A DNA stretch of 56,823 bases from Chloroflexota bacterium (GTDB lineage: Bacteria; Chloroflexota; Limnocylindria; Limnocylindrales; CSP1-4). Below the pieces are notes generated by a model. It worked only from the letters and a program-made list of their open reading frames with translations, searched no databases and had not been told where the DNA came from. Position numbers and translations under genes: made by a program. The stretch lies in contig PLLE01000041.1 of NCBI GenBank assembly GCA_003141245.1, forward strand, positions 316,412-373,234. Reading direction: 5' to 3'. Below are positions 34,670-45,932 of this stretch, piece after piece. Numbering within the stretch: position 1 is the first letter of the stretch; each line of letters begins with the position of its first letter.

Positions 34670-34984
34670 TTCGATTTCTTCCGCACCTGGCTCCTGGTCG
34701 CGAGTTCGGTCATGGTGGTCGGTGGCACCGGGCTGGACTTCGTGGCCGGCACTCCCCTATTTGCCTTCTTCGGCAGACTCTTCGATCGCGCCGTCTGGCC
34801 GCGAACCCCCGACACGGCAACCCGCCAGTTCGAGGCGTGGATCTACAGCGTCCTGGGCGCGACCATCGCAGGCTGGGCCTGTGCCTCCCCCGATCACCAC
34901 GCTCAGCGTGCCTGTTCCTCGATCGGCTCCCGTTTCCCGCGCCCTTCCGACCGCGATGTCCGTCCAGACACGGTCCGGCCGTAA
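34670..34984 (+). pseudogene. Remnant of a small four-helix membrane protein gene
   Basis: A frame reads DFFRTWLLVASSVMVVGGTG followed by TPLFAFFGRLFDRAVWP and FEAWIYSVLGATIAGW. From memory this resembles the first two thirds of a family of about 150-residue membrane proteins. GAGGAGG at 34656-34662 is well placed, but the expected start codon is TTC at 34670. After IAGW the frame turns into a Cys/Arg/His-rich sequence with no membrane helix, consistent with a frameshift. The next frame reads GLCLPRSPRSACLFL, possibly the decayed continuation. A functional gene starting at ATG 34712 is less likely. Confidence 0.5.
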
Positions 34985-35119
34985 AGGGTTCATCGCCCCT
35001 CTGCATTGTGGCGTCCGGTAGGGTCGGCCGTGCGGCTGCCTGTGGCTCGCTGGGCCCCAGTTCGGCGCCGCGGAGACAATTCACCGCACGCGGCGCTCGC
35101 CGAGCCACTCCCCGCTCGG
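34985..35119. other. Short gap before the flavo-iron-sulfur dehydrogenase gene
   Basis: Nothing is seen here apart from the approach to the promoter at 35120-35125. Confidence 0.4.
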
Positions 35120-35125
35120 TATGCT
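35120..35125 (+). promoter_or_regulatory. -10 element of a leaderless promoter for the dehydrogenase gene
   Basis: TATGCT is followed by 6 bases and GTG 35132. There is no ribosome-binding site, and the upstream in-frame codons look non-coding. Confidence 0.55.
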
Positions 35126-38046
35126 GTTCTCGTGAGTCCCCGGCCGTCCGCCCGCGAGTTGCTCGCGGCGGACCTGCGTGCCCACCTCCGCGGCGAGGTC
35201 CAGTTCGGCGCCGGCGACCGCGCACTGTACGCCACCGATTCGTCGAACTACCGCCAGCTCCCGATCGGCGTCGTGCGACCGGTGGACACGGAAGACCTGA
35301 TCGACACGATCCGCGTCTGCCGCGAGCATGAGGCACCGGTCACTCTCCGAGGCGGCGGGACGAGCCTGGCGGGTCAGGCGACGAACGTGGCCGTCGTGGT
35401 GGACGTCTCGCGCCACCTCAACCGGATCGTGGAGCTGGACCCGCAGCGGCGTATCGCCCGCGTCCAGCCGGGCGTGATCCTCGACGACCTGCGGGCCGCC
35501 GCCGGACGGCACGGGCTAACGTTCGGTCCCGATCCTGCGACTCACGACCGCTGCACCCTGGGCGGGATGCTCGGCAACGACTCGTGCGGCGCCCATTCGA
35601 TCATGGCCGGGCGCACGAGTGACAACGTCGAGTCGCTGGACGTGCTCACCTACGACGGCCTGCGTCTGACGGTCGGCCGCACCACGGACGACGAGCTGGC
35701 ACGCCTCTGCGCGGAGACGGGCCGACGCGGCGAGATCTACCGCTCCCTCCGCTCCCTCCGGGACCGCCACGGGGCGCTGGTCCGCGAGCGCTTCCCGAAG
35801 CTGCCGCGACTGGTCTCCGGCTTCCCGCTCCAGGCGCTACTGCCGGAGAACGGCTTCGACGTCGCCCGCTCGTTGGTCGGCACCGAGGGCACGTGCGCGA
35901 CGATCCTGGAGGCCACGGTTCGACTCGTCTCCAGCCCCCCGGGTCGGGCGCTGCTGGTGCTCGGCTTCGACGACGTCTTCGAGGCGGCCGAACGATCGCC
36001 CGAGATCATGACGACCGGTCCGATCGGGCTCGAAGGGTTCGACGATCGATTGGTCGAGGCCTGCCGGCGCAAGCGCCTGAACCTGGCCACGATCGAGGGA
36101 TTGCCGAAGGGCGGCGGATGGCTGCTGGTCGAGTTCGGCGGAGATGACGCCCGCGAGGCAGAGGCGAAGGCACGCCAGGCGGCCGCTCGGTTCGGCGACG
36201 GCGACTCCGCTCGCGTTGTCACCGACCGGGTCGAGCAGCAGGCGCTGTGGAATCTGCGTGAATCGGCGGTGGGAGCGACCGCCGTGGTTCCGGGCAAGCC
36301 CTCCACCTATCCCGGCTGGGAAGATTCGGCAGTCCCGCCCGAGCGTCTCGGCCGGTACATGCGCGAGCTGGACGAGCTGACCGGCCGTTTCGGGTTCGAG
36401 CGGACTTTCTACGGTCACTTCGGCGATGGTTGCCTGCACCTGAGGACCGAGTTCGACTTCTGGTCACCCGCCGGGCTGCGCGCCTTCCGCTCGTTCATCG
36501 AGCAAGCGGCCGACCTGGTGGTGCGGCACGGCGGCTCTCTTTCGGGCGAGCACGGCGACGGCCAGGCCCGGGCGGAGCTGCTGCCGCGCATGTTCGGGCC
36601 GGAGCTCGTGGCCGCGTTCCGCGAGTTCAAGTCGATCTGGGACCCTCAGGGCCGGATGAACCCGGGCAAGGTCGTGGATCCTCTGCCGCTCGACGCGGAT
36701 CTGCGGCCGGCCCTGCGGCTCGCCGATCCGAAGACGATCTTCGGTTTCGCCGACGACGGCGGCTCGCTGGCCCGGGCTGTGGCGCGTTGCGTCGGCGTGG
36801 GCAAGTGCCGTCGCGAGTCGGGCGGGGCGATGTGCCCCACGTATCAGGCCACGCACGAGGAGCGCTACTCGACTCGCGGCCGGGCGCGCCTGCTGTGGGA
36901 GATGCTCGAGGGCGAAGCCGTGCCGGACCTGTGGCGCAGCGACGAGGTCCGCGAGGCCCTGGACCTGTGCATCGCCTGCAAGAGCTGCAAGAACGACTGC
37001 CCCGTCGCGGTGGACGTCGCCACATACAAGGCCGAGTTCATGGCCCACCACTACGCCGGCCGGATCAGGCCGCGGGTCGCCTATTCGATGGGCCTGATTC
37101 ATTGGTGGGCCCACCTGGCGCAGATCGCGCCGCGGCTGGCGAATTCCCTTGGGGTGGTGCCCGGGATTGCGGGGCTGGCGAAGCTCGTCGCGGGCGTGGA
37201 TTCGCATCGGCAGCTGCCCCGGTTCGCCGAACGCACTTTCCGTCGCCAGCTTGCGGATGACGTGCCGGACCTCGGCGGCGCCCGCGATGCCGAACGGCGC
37301 GTCGTCCTCTTCGCCGACACCTTCACCGAGGGCTTCGCGCCGTCGCAGGGGCTCGCCGCCCTGCGCGTGCTGCAGGCCGCCGGCTTCTCGGTCGAAGTGC
37401 CACGGGCCAACCTGTGCTGCGGCCGGCCGCTCTACGATCGAGGCTTCCTGAAGCAGGGCCGCCGGCTGCTCGGCCGGATCCTGGACGCCTTCGAACCGGA
37501 GCTGGACTCCGGCGTGCCGATCGTCGTCCTGGAGCCATCCTGCGAGGCGGTCTTCCACGACGAGTTGGTGAACCTGTTCCCGGCCGACCCCCGCGCCCGC
37601 CGGCTCGACAGGATGGCGGTGGGCCTTGGCGCCTTCGTGCAGGCGCACCCTCACGAGTTCGGCGCCGCCCTGCCGGTTCGGCTCGCGAAACCCGCCGTCC
37701 TGCACGGCCACTGCCACCAGAAGGCGCTCGTCGGGATGGCCGCGGAGGAGGCGACCCTGCGCTCGATCGGCCTGGCGCCGGCCCAGCCCGAGCCGGGCTG
37801 CTGCGGCATGGCCGGCGCCTTCGGCTTCGAACGCGGCGAGCACTACGAGATGTCGATGAGGATCGGCGAGCGGGCGCTGCTACCCGCCGTCCGTTCGGCA
37901 CCGGAGAACGCCCTGCTGATCGCCGACGGCTTCAGCTGCCGCGAGCAGATCTCCCAATCGACCGGCCGCCACGCTCTCCACCTGGCCGAAGTGCTGGCGA
38001 TGGCGCTGGAGGAAGAGGCTGGCGGCGGGCCCACGGCGCGGTCCGC

Positions 38047-39351
<1,305 letters not shown>

Positions 39352-39381
39352 GCGCCTGGACCTGTCCTTTGCGATTGAGCC

Positions 39382-40062
39382 CTATTTCAGACCGGTTTCG
39401 TCCCTGGCAGCCGGGCCGTCGTCCGCCGGCTTGACGCCTTCGTCGGGGGCGCCGACCGCCCGGAGCTTCGCTTTCAGCGCTTCGCTCGTAGCGGAGTAGA
39501 CGGCGTCGATTATGCCGTAGTCCTTGGCCTCCGTTGGGGACATGAAGTAGTCCCGAGAAGTATCGGCAACGATCTTCTCGATCGGTTGCCCCGTGTGACG
39601 GCTGAGAATCTCATGATTAGTGTTGACCAGAGTCTCCATTTCCTTGACCTGGATGAAGACATCCGGAGTGTTGCCCCGGAAGCCGCCCGAACCCTGGTGG
39701 ATCATGATCCGGCTGTGCGGCAGAGCGAAGCGCTTGCCCGGCGCGCCGGCGGCGAGCAGGACGGCCGCCATGCTGGCCGCCATTCCGATACAGATCGTGC
39801 TGACGGGGGCCCGCACGTACTGCATCGTGTCGTAGATCGCCAGGCCGCTGGTGATGATCCCGCCGGGCGAGTTGATGTAGAGGCTGATATCCCGCTCCGG
39901 ATCCTCGGCGTCGAGGAAGAGCAGCTGCGCGATCACCAGATTGGCGACGTTGTCCTCGAGCGTGTCGCCAAGGAAGATGATCCGCTCGCGCAGAAGCCGC
40001 GAGTAGATGTCGTAGGCGCGCTCGCCACGGCTGGAGGACTCGATCACCATCGGAACGAGCAT
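39382..40062 (-). CDS. clpP: ClpP serine peptidase
   Basis: A 226-residue ClpP. The catalytic Ser lies in [17 protein letters not shown] and the His in [15 protein letters not shown]; the Asp follows near residue 170 in [22 protein letters not shown] 40062 has GAGGAG about 8 bases upstream, so I reject longer starts that run into tig. The last 30 residues ([15 protein letters not shown]) are a disordered tail. It forms the barrel protease fed by ClpX. Confidence 0.97.
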   Translation of the reverse strand: MLVPMVIESSSRGERAYDIYSRLLRERIIFLGDTLEDNVANLVIAQLLFLDAEDPERDISLYINSPGGIITSGLAIYDTMQYVRAPVSTICIGMAASMAAVLLAAGAPGKRFALPHSRIMIHQGSGGFRGNTPDVFIQVKEMETLVNTNHEILSRHTGQPIEKIVADTSRDYFMSPTEAKDYGIIDAVYSATSEALKAKLRAVGAPDEGVKPADDGPAARDETGLK

Positions 40063-40090
40063 CGGATCGTCTCCTCTGTGCTGAGTCCCG

Positions 40091-41521
40091 CTACGCGCCG
40101 GAGGCCGTAGCGGCCGGCGGCGTAAGGCTCCCCGGGTCCGTGGCCCCAACCGACGCGGCAGCCTCGGCCGACGGGGTCTCGACAGTGGAGCTTTCCTCGG
40201 CGTCTTCCAGGTGCGGCAGACGTGGCGCCTCGGGGTGAGCCGCGAGCCACTCGTCGACGAGCTGCTCCACGGTTCTCGACCGCCGAATAGTGCTCCTGAT
40301 GTAGTTTCGCCCGCGTTCCGATTCGAAGTATCGGACCAGACCCTGATTATTCGCGTAGCGAGACCGGGCCCGGGCGATCTCGGCCTGGACATCGCTGTCC
40401 GGGACCTCCACGCTCCTGGCCTTGGCGATCTCCGAGAGAACGAGCAGCGTCTTGACGCGCTTCTCGGCCTGCGGCCGGAACTCCTTGTGGAGATCCTCCT
40501 CGGTCTTGCCTGCGACCTTGAGGTACGCCTCCTCGCCGATTCCCTGACGGGCCAGCGCAGAGCGCAGTTCGTCGCGCATGACCTCGACTTCCTGGTCGAT
40601 CAGGACGTCCGGCAGCTCGACGGTGGCGTTGGCCGCGGCGTACTCGACGATCTTGTCGGCGAAGTCGTGGCGGGCCCGGTCGAGGGCGTTCGTTTCGAGG
40701 CGCTTACGCAGCTCGGCCTTGAGGCCGGCCATGTCCTCGAACTTGCCGACGGACCGAGCGAACTCGTCGCTGGCTTCGGGCTGGACCTTGGCGCGCAGCT
40801 CGTTGACGGTGACGGCGAAGTGGGTCGTCTGGCCGCGCAGCGACTCTTCCTGGTAGTCCTCGGGGAAGACGACGTCGAACTCGCGCTTCTCGCCCTTGGT
40901 CGCGCCCACGAGGTTGTCCTCGAAACCCGGGATCAACCGGTCATCGCCCAGAATCAGGGGCATCCGATCCGACGAGCCGCCCTCGAACGGGGCGCCGTCG
41001 CGCGTGCCGTGGAAAGCGACGACGAGATAATCGCCCTTCTGGGCGCCGCGACCGTCGACGGGCTCGAGGCTGGCCTGGCTGTCCCGAAGCTCGTCGACGA
41101 CCTTCTCGACCATCGTCTCGTCGACTGCTTGAATCTCGGGCTTGAAGCTGAAGTGCTCGTAGTCGCCCAGCTTGATCTCCGGCCGAACCTGCACGGTCGC
41201 CTTGAAGACGACCGGCTTGCCCTCTTCGGCCTGGGTGACTTCGACCTCGGGCGAAGTCAGCGGCGCGAGATCCTGCTCGCGTATCGCCTGACGGAAGGCA
41301 TCCTCGACGAGGAGCTCGACCGCCTCGTCCAGGACGGTGGAGGCGCCAAGAACGCGCTCGACGATCGATCGAGGGGCCTTGCCCGGACGAAAGCCCGAGA
41401 TACGGTGCTGCTGTGAGAGGCGCCGAGTAGCCGTGTCGATAGAGCGCGTCAGGCGTTCGGGCGGCAGCTCGAACTCGATCTGGAGGCGGGACTTGGACAG
41501 GGGGGTGTTGGTGGTCTGCAT
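40091..41521 (-). CDS. tig: Trigger factor chaperone
   Basis: A 476-residue trigger factor. The ribosome-binding motif [17 protein letters not shown] is at about residues 43-59; the peptidyl-prolyl isomerase domain ([19 protein letters not shown]) is in the middle, and the C-terminal arm domain is helical. An Ala/Ser/Glu-rich tail of about 40 residues is disordered. It binds nascent chains at the ribosome exit. Its ATG is 8 bases after a perfect TATAAT, so the operon is probably expressed from a leaderless mRNA. Confidence 0.95.
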   Translation of the reverse strand: MQTTNTPLSKSRLQIEFELPPERLTRSIDTATRRLSQQHRISGFRPGKAPRSIVERVLGASTVLDEAVELLVEDAFRQAIREQDLAPLTSPEVEVTQAEEGKPVVFKATVQVRPEIKLGDYEHFSFKPEIQAVDETMVEKVVDELRDSQASLEPVDGRGAQKGDYLVVAFHGTRDGAPFEGGSSDRMPLILGDDRLIPGFEDNLVGATKGEKREFDVVFPEDYQEESLRGQTTHFAVTVNELRAKVQPEASDEFARSVGKFEDMAGLKAELRKRLETNALDRARHDFADKIVEYAAANATVELPDVLIDQEVEVMRDELRSALARQGIGEEAYLKVAGKTEEDLHKEFRPQAEKRVKTLLVLSEIAKARSVEVPDSDVQAEIARARSRYANNQGLVRYFESERGRNYIRSTIRRSRTVEQLVDEWLAAHPEAPRLPHLEDAEESSTVETPSAEAAASVGATDPGSLTPPAATASGA

Positions 41522-41529
41522 CGCGGGCG

Positions 41530-41535
41530 ATTATA
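41530..41535 (-). promoter_or_regulatory. -10 element of the tig-clpP-clpX operon
   Basis: Minus-strand TATAAT, consensus, followed by 8 bases and the tig ATG at 41521. No Shine-Dalgarno sequence exists in the spacer. Confidence 0.65.
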
Positions 41536-41615
41536 GGTGGCGCGGCGGTGGACGGCCGGGGCCCGGAGCTGAGGTCGGGATTCGGAGGCGGCCCGGCCGG
41601 GAGTCGCCTGTTGGC

Positions 41616-41978
41616 TCAGCGGTCATTCTCCTGAACCCAGCCCAGATTCTTGGGCAGGTACTCGGCCGTCCCCAACTCGAACTGGCGCTCTTCGGTGTGC
41701 TCCGGTAGTCCGCCAATCTCGACTTCGCCGAGATCCACGTTGACGTGCGTGGCCGTAATCAAGGTCACATGGTCGGCAGGCACGAAGACGCGGCGCGACC
41801 CCGACCGGAGCTGCACGACGATGCCGTGGAAGATGTCCTCCTGGTCGGACCCCAAGAGCTCATACAGCGTTCCCACCGGCTGGCCGCCCGATGCCCACAC
41901 CGGGGTGTCCTGCGGCACGGCGCGCCAGGAAATGGGCTGGTCCGCGTCGTTGGCTTCGAGGTTCGGTCCGGGGTCCAT
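41616..41978 (-). CDS. Small protein of unknown function, possibly PRC-barrel-like
   Basis: A 120-residue protein. The part ISWRAVPQDTPVWASGGQPVGTL and HGIVVQLRSGSRRVFVPADH has the alternating small strands of PRC-barrel domains, which I propose tentatively. No membrane segment is present. GGGAGGAG lies about 6 bases before ATG 41978. It is upstream of, and on the same strand as, tig but separated from it by the tig promoter. Confidence 0.6.
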   Translation of the reverse strand: MDPGPNLEANDADQPISWRAVPQDTPVWASGGQPVGTLYELLGSDQEDIFHGIVVQLRSGSRRVFVPADHVTLITATHVNVDLGEVEIGGLPEHTEERQFELGTAEYLPKNLGWVQENDR

Positions 41979-42319
41979 CCTTGCTCCTCCCGATTCCTAA
42001 CAGTTGCAGCGAGCAGCCTAGCAGGACCTGCCGGCTCTCCCGGCACCTCGCGCCGATCAGCTATCGCCGGGACGAGCCCGAACGGGCCGAAACGAGCGTT
42101 AGTCGCTGAGTCCCGCACTGACCTGCCGGATCGGGAACGCCGCGAAAGGGCTGCCCGCGAGGTCGCGCCTGCTCGGCAATCTGAAGGCGGCGCGTCCGGA
42201 GTTGCGCTGGGCCGACTTCTGGTCGACATACGATCCGGCGTCTGCCGGCCCGATCGATCCGCCGCCGGGCGTCCGGCTGGCCGACCGAAGCCACTCCACG
42301 AACCCGCTCGATGACTCCC
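41979..42319. other. Intergenic region with a possible hydrolase remnant
   Basis: No intact gene. On the plus strand at about 42120-42320 a frame reads ELRWADFWSTYDPASAGPID then RSHSTNPLDDSL, which looks like a piece of an alpha/beta-hydrolase-like or lipase-like protein (compare patterns such as DFYASADPVPNGP). There is no start, no His motif and no continuation. I treat it as a possible decayed fragment, with low confidence. Confidence 0.3.
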
Positions 42320-43021
42320 TCAGACGCCCGTTGGCGCTAGCTCGATCGTCTCGACCGCGGTCATCAAGTCGGGTGCGTAGTCGAACCCGGGCGCGGGCCG
42401 CCGAACGAGTACTCCGGGAATGCCACACCGAAGCGCCCCTGCGATGTCGACCTCGGGGCCGTCGCCGACCATCCATACGGCTTGCGGGTGGCCGAGGTCG
42501 CGCAGGACGCGGGCATATGCCTCGGGATGTGGCTTTTCGAACCCGATCGCGGCTGACGTCAGAATGACGTCGAAGTAGTCCCACAAGCCGAGCCCACGCA
42601 CCAGATCCGGGAGCTCGGGACAGTGATTTGAGAGGATCGCCTGGCGCCACCCGAGCCGTCGGAGCCGATCCAGCGCCGGTTCGGTGTCGGGGAACACGGC
42701 CCAGCGATCGAGCCGGATGTACTCCGAGCGGACTCTGAACAGAGCCCTTGCGGCGAGCGGCTCGCTGACGCCAGCCCCTTCCAGGGCGCCTCGCAGTACG
42801 CCTCGGAGGTAGTCCCACCACCGATCCGGATCGGATAGCTCGGGGTGCCCCCGCTCCCAGTCGTGCCAGGGGAAGCCGTGCGAGAGGCCCGGCATGAAGG
42901 ACGAGGCAGTCAGGGAGTGGCCTGGCGACTCCATGTCCAGGACGTCCACGAGCATGTCGCTCCAGCGCCCGGACCGTCGCGCCAGCGTTTCATCGAAGTC
43001 CCATATGACGGCTCTCGTCAT
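42320..43021 (-). CDS. HAD-IA family hydrolase
   Basis: A 233-residue HAD hydrolase with a full DxDxT motif (VIWDFDETLAR, residues 5-15), motif II ILSNHCPELPD, motif III Lys in IGFEKPHPEAYARVL and motif IV WMVGDGPEVDIAGAL. A helical cap domain (20-95) suggests a small-molecule phosphatase. The substrate is unknown. It is not closely similar to the HAD protein at 9505-10350. It lies 57 bases downstream of the module-B propeller gene. Confidence 0.83.
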   Translation of the reverse strand: MTRAVIWDFDETLARRSGRWSDMLVDVLDMESPGHSLTASSFMPGLSHGFPWHDWERGHPELSDPDRWWDYLRGVLRGALEGAGVSEPLAARALFRVRSEYIRLDRWAVFPDTEPALDRLRRLGWRQAILSNHCPELPDLVRGLGLWDYFDVILTSAAIGFEKPHPEAYARVLRDLGHPQAVWMVGDGPEVDIAGALRCGIPGVLVRRPAPGFDYAPDLMTAVETIELAPTGV

Positions 43022-43078
43022 CGTTCAGTCAGCTCCGTCGAACAGCTGCGGGCGGCCAGGTCGTCGCTGTGTCTAGAT

Positions 43079-44458
43079 CTACGGTTTGAGCTCGTGCCAG
43101 GTAGCCCCGCCGTCGTCAGTCGCGACTAGATGTTGCGGCATCGCGAAGGCGTAGTCGCAGGTCGTTAACCCTGGCCCCGTCTGGGGGCAGGGTGGGTACG
43201 GTTCACTGACCACCATCCAACCGTGGAGCGAATCGGCGAAGTCGATGGGGCCGCTGTTGTACGGCCAGGGTTCCCGGACGGCAATCGTCTGCCAGGTGGA
43301 GCCGGCGTCGATGGTGGCCCGCAACGTCGAGGGTGCCCACGGATCCAACACGACCCAGGTCGTGGGATCGACCAGCGACATCGTGAGAGCCCCTGGATTC
43401 TCGATGATCGACGTTGCCGTCCAGTGTGCACCGCGGTCGACCGTGCGATAGAACAGCTGCTGGCTGCTGATGCCTTCATTTCCGGGCATCGCGTCGTACT
43501 TGGCAACGAGGACCGCGCTGCCGTCGACGCCGACCATCTGCGCCGTGATGAAGTCCAGCTTGCCGCGGATCGAGCCGGGTACCGGCAGAGTGGCCTTCGT
43601 CCACGTGCGACCCCCGTTCGAGGTCGCCCAGATCGTATGGCTGTCCGTCAGCCAGCCGTGGTCCGCGTCGGCGAAGCAAAGGGTCAGAGGCCCGTAGAAG
43701 CCGTAAGGCCCAGGCATCGCTTTCACCTTGCCCGCGGTCGCCGTCCAATGCTGGCCGCCGTCGGTCGTCCTGAAGACATGTGCCTCCCGGTTCGAGCCTG
43801 ACTGATCGCCGACGGCGATGTAGCCGACCATGTCGGTCGGGAACGCTACGGCATCAGGCGCGATGGGTAGTGCGCTCTGGGCCCAGGTCCCGCAACCGTC
43901 GGTACTCGTCCACTGAGTCGTCCCGGAGATGATATGGATGATGTCGCCTGCCACGACGGCACCTAGCGGGCTCGTGACGTCGCCGCTCATTGGCCGCCAG
44001 CAGTCTCGCCAGCTCGACCCGTCGGTCACGATCAGCCGCGATCCTGTCAGGAGCCAGCCGCCGCTTACCGTCCGGTGCATCTCGAGGATCGACTCGTGTT
44101 CTGCCAGAGCGGGTCCGGTCGGCCCCTGGAGGGTAGGCCCGAGAGACGGCTGGGTTGAACCCGTGGGCACCGGCGATGCCGTGCCACTGGCGGCAACTGC
44201 ACTCGGAGAGCCGCTCGATCCGGAGGCGGCGCGGAAGCTCGCCCAGGCCCCGGCCCCGACGATCCCCGCGACCATCGCCACGATGGCAACCGCCCCCATG
44301 GCCAGGTTCCGGGCCGCCCGCCGACCTCGGCGCGCGCGGTCGCCTTGCTTGCGCAACTCGGTGGACGGGATCGGCATGGCCCGGGACGAAGCCGCGTACC
44401 AGCGACGCAGCAGCGTCTCCTCGTTGTCCTGGACGGGACGGTCTAGTGGCTTGTTCAT
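43079..44458 (-). CDS. Single-pass membrane protein with extracytoplasmic BNR/Asp-box beta-propeller, ECF sigma partner (module B)
   Basis: A 459-residue protein with the same plan as the one at 32514-33956: about 50 inner residues, a membrane helix at 51-74 (NLAMGAVAIVAMVAGIVGAG), a Ser/Thr/Pro linker to about 115, then an outer propeller with Asp-box-like repeats WTSTDGCGTWAQS, FRTTDGGQHWTAT, WATSNGGRTWTKA, YRTVDRGAHWTAT, ATIDAGSTWQTI and VATDDGGATWHEL. ATG 44458 overlaps the sigma stop as ATGA. The outer sequence is only loosely similar to module A, so duplication would be old. Probably a sensor or anti-sigma factor; not proven. Confidence 0.8.
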   Translation of the reverse strand: MNKPLDRPVQDNEETLLRRWYAASSRAMPIPSTELRKQGDRARRGRRAARNLAMGAVAIVAMVAGIVGAGAWASFRAASGSSGSPSAVAASGTASPVPTGSTQPSLGPTLQGPTGPALAEHESILEMHRTVSGGWLLTGSRLIVTDGSSWRDCWRPMSGDVTSPLGAVVAGDIIHIISGTTQWTSTDGCGTWAQSALPIAPDAVAFPTDMVGYIAVGDQSGSNREAHVFRTTDGGQHWTATAGKVKAMPGPYGFYGPLTLCFADADHGWLTDSHTIWATSNGGRTWTKATLPVPGSIRGKLDFITAQMVGVDGSAVLVAKYDAMPGNEGISSQQLFYRTVDRGAHWTATSIIENPGALTMSLVDPTTWVVLDPWAPSTLRATIDAGSTWQTIAVREPWPYNSGPIDFADSLHGWMVVSEPYPPCPQTGPGLTTCDYAFAMPQHLVATDDGGATWHELKP

Positions 44459-44997
44459 CGCTGTTCCTTCAGCTTCTTGCGTCCGCGGCTTGCCGCGGAC
44501 CGCACGGCGTTCGCCGCTATGCCGAGAATGGCCCCGGCCTCGGCGGCGTCGAGGTCTTCGAGCGCCGTGAGTACCAGCGCCGAACGCTCCAGAGCAGATA
44601 GCGCTCGGAAGCTGGCCCGGAGATCGAGCCACTCGATGCGGGCGTCGGTCCCGGGGGTGATGGCGACCGGCGCTCGGAGTGCGAGCGCACACCGCAGCCG
44701 GCGGAAGCGATCCGTCGCGTTGCGGCGCGTCGTGACCAGCAGCCACGGCAGGACCGGCGCCGACCAGTCGACCTCGGCCCGTCGATCCCACAGCCGGAGG
44801 AAGGCCTCCTGCGCCAGGTCCTCCGCAGCCGACCAATCGTTCGTCCAGGCGAGGGCGAAACGAAAGACCGGCAGCCACGCAGCCGCATACGCCGCCTCGA
44901 ATGCGCCAGCATCGGGATCGGGCACACTCGCGGCGACCCGCAGAGGCTGGCCAACTGCGGAGGAGGCCGGATTGGGTGCGGTAAGGTCGAGTGGCAT
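44455..44997 (-). CDS. ECF-type RNA polymerase sigma factor (module B)
   Basis: A 180-residue ECF sigma factor with region 2 DWSAAEDLAQEAFLRLWDRR and WLLVTTRRNATDRFRRLRC, and region 4 ALEDLDAAEAGAILGIAANA VRSAASRGRKKL. I start at ATG 44997 because it lies 8 bases after TACGGT, whereas a GTG at 45036 has no signal. It is followed by the propeller gene with ATGA overlap, exactly as in module A, but the two sigma factors are divergent in sequence. Confidence 0.85.
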   Translation of the reverse strand: MPLDLTAPNPASSAVGQPLRVAASVPDPDAGAFEAAYAAAWLPVFRFALAWTNDWSAAEDLAQEAFLRLWDRRAEVDWSAPVLPWLLVTTRRNATDRFRRLRCALALRAPVAITPGTDARIEWLDLRASFRALSALERSALVLTALEDLDAAEAGAILGIAANAVRSAASRGRKKLKEQR

Positions 44998-45005
44998 CAC
45001 GTCGA

Positions 45006-45011
45006 ACCGTA
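45006..45011 (-). promoter_or_regulatory. Candidate -10 of a leaderless promoter for sigma factor B
   Basis: Minus-strand TACGGT followed by 8 bases and ATG 44997. Confidence 0.4.
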
Positions 45012-45132
45012 CACGCTCGAGCACGCCGAAACGCACGCGGAACGCGGTAGATGTGGCGCCGTCGTCGCCCGCAAGTCGCAGACGCGGAGGAACGGGCAGC
45101 GTGTCGCCTTACGCTCGACACGGCCCTCAAGA

Positions 45133-45220
45133 TGGTGGGCGAGGTCGGGGTCGAACCGACACGCCGCTTACGCGGCACCAGCTCCTAAGGCTGACGCGTC
45201 TGCCATTCCGCCACTCGCCC
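45133..45220 (-). tRNA. tRNA-Leu (anticodon UAG), CCA encoded
   Basis: Acceptor strands GGGCGAG (45220-45214) and CTCGCCC (45143-45137) pair fully, with discriminator A and an encoded CCA at 45135-45133. The anticodon arm is TCAGC-CTTAGGA-GCTGG with anticodon TAG, reading CUN/CUA leucine codons. A long variable arm (TGCCGCGTAAGCGGCGT) marks class II. The T-arm is GTCGG-TTCGACC-CCGAC. Confidence 0.95.
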
Positions 45221-45230
45221 GTGGCCCCAG

Positions 45231-45236
45231 AGTCTA
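45231..45236 (-). promoter_or_regulatory. Candidate -10 of the tRNA-Leu gene
   Basis: Minus-strand TAGACT lies 10 bases before the mature 5' end. Confidence 0.45.
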
Positions 45237-45299
45237 GCGGGGGCGCCGAGCTGGCGTGGACAGGCGTGGCGGCGGCGGGCCCCGCCGATCGGCGGGCGG

Positions 45300-45932
45300 T
45301 CAGCGCGGGCGGAGCCGGTTGCGATGGGGTCCGGGGCGCGGCTCCCAGCCGGCCGAGTGACTCGCCTCGGGCGACGTCGCGGCGTCGGCGGTATGGTCGG
45401 CTGTGCGGGACTCGCGCCGGGCGCGGATCCGTTCCACAGAGGCAGCGAAGCCGCCGGCATCGGGGCTGAATAGCTGCTTGGCCAGCCGCTTGCCCGCTTG
45501 CGAAGTGACGGGGCGCAGGATATTCCCCCCGAGCTCGGAGATCGTGCCCTTGAGGTCGCGTGCCTCGCGCTCCGGCCGGCTCTTCTCCAGGTAGGCCCCG
45601 AATTCGCGCTCGAGCAGCCCGCGAACCTGCTCGCCGTCGTCGCCCAGAGAGCGCAGGGCCTTGTCTATCTGCTTGGGCAGCATCGACTTGGGCAGATCCG
45701 CCTTGGGACCGAGGATTGCCCGCCGGACGGCTCGATAGGTTCGTTTGGGCCCGCCCAGCACGATGAACGCGGTCCCAGCCGCCAGCGCGGCGACCTTGGC
45801 GGGCGAGCGCCGGATCTTGCCCGGGAAGTCGACCGCGGAGCGGCCGGCGGCCTCGAGCTTGACGACCTCGTCCAGCGCAAGCTGGCGGCGGGCTACGACT
45901 TCCGCCCGAGCGGCATCTGTTCGCGCACCCAC
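45300..45932 (-). CDS. Uncharacterised protein overlapping the holin-like gene
   Basis: A 210-residue protein. Residues 48-60 are a short hydrophobic segment (KVAALAAGTAFIVL), flanked by basic stretches; the middle contains LGDDGEQVRGLLEREFGAYL. The last 50 residues are disordered. I do not recognise the family, though its position next to a holin-like membrane protein is typical of DUF3618-type partners. GTG 45932 has AAGGAG 8 bases upstream and overlaps the preceding gene by 40 bases, so the two are coupled. Confidence 0.65.
   Translation of the reverse strand: MGARTDAARAEVVARRQLALDEVVKLEAAGRSAVDFPGKIRRSPAKVAALAAGTAFIVLGGPKRTYRAVRRAILGPKADLPKSMLPKQIDKALRSLGDDGEQVRGLLEREFGAYLEKSRPEREARDLKGTISELGGNILRPVTSQAGKRLAKQLFSPDAGGFAASVERIRARRESRTADHTADAATSPEASHSAGWEPRPGPHRNRLRPR

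Noticed and set aside
34722-35021. Ser/Pro-rich frame overlapping the membrane-protein remnant
   Set aside because: Shadow frame with low complexity; the remnant frame shows the membrane-helix pattern instead.
40063-40392. Longer clpP start
   Set aside because: Would overlap tig by 300 bases and adds Arg/Pro-rich sequence foreign to ClpP; GAGGAG supports ATG 40062.
44459-45178. N-terminal extension of the module-B propeller protein
   Set aside because: It would overlap the whole sigma gene in another frame and cross the tRNA end; the ATGA start fits and matches module A.
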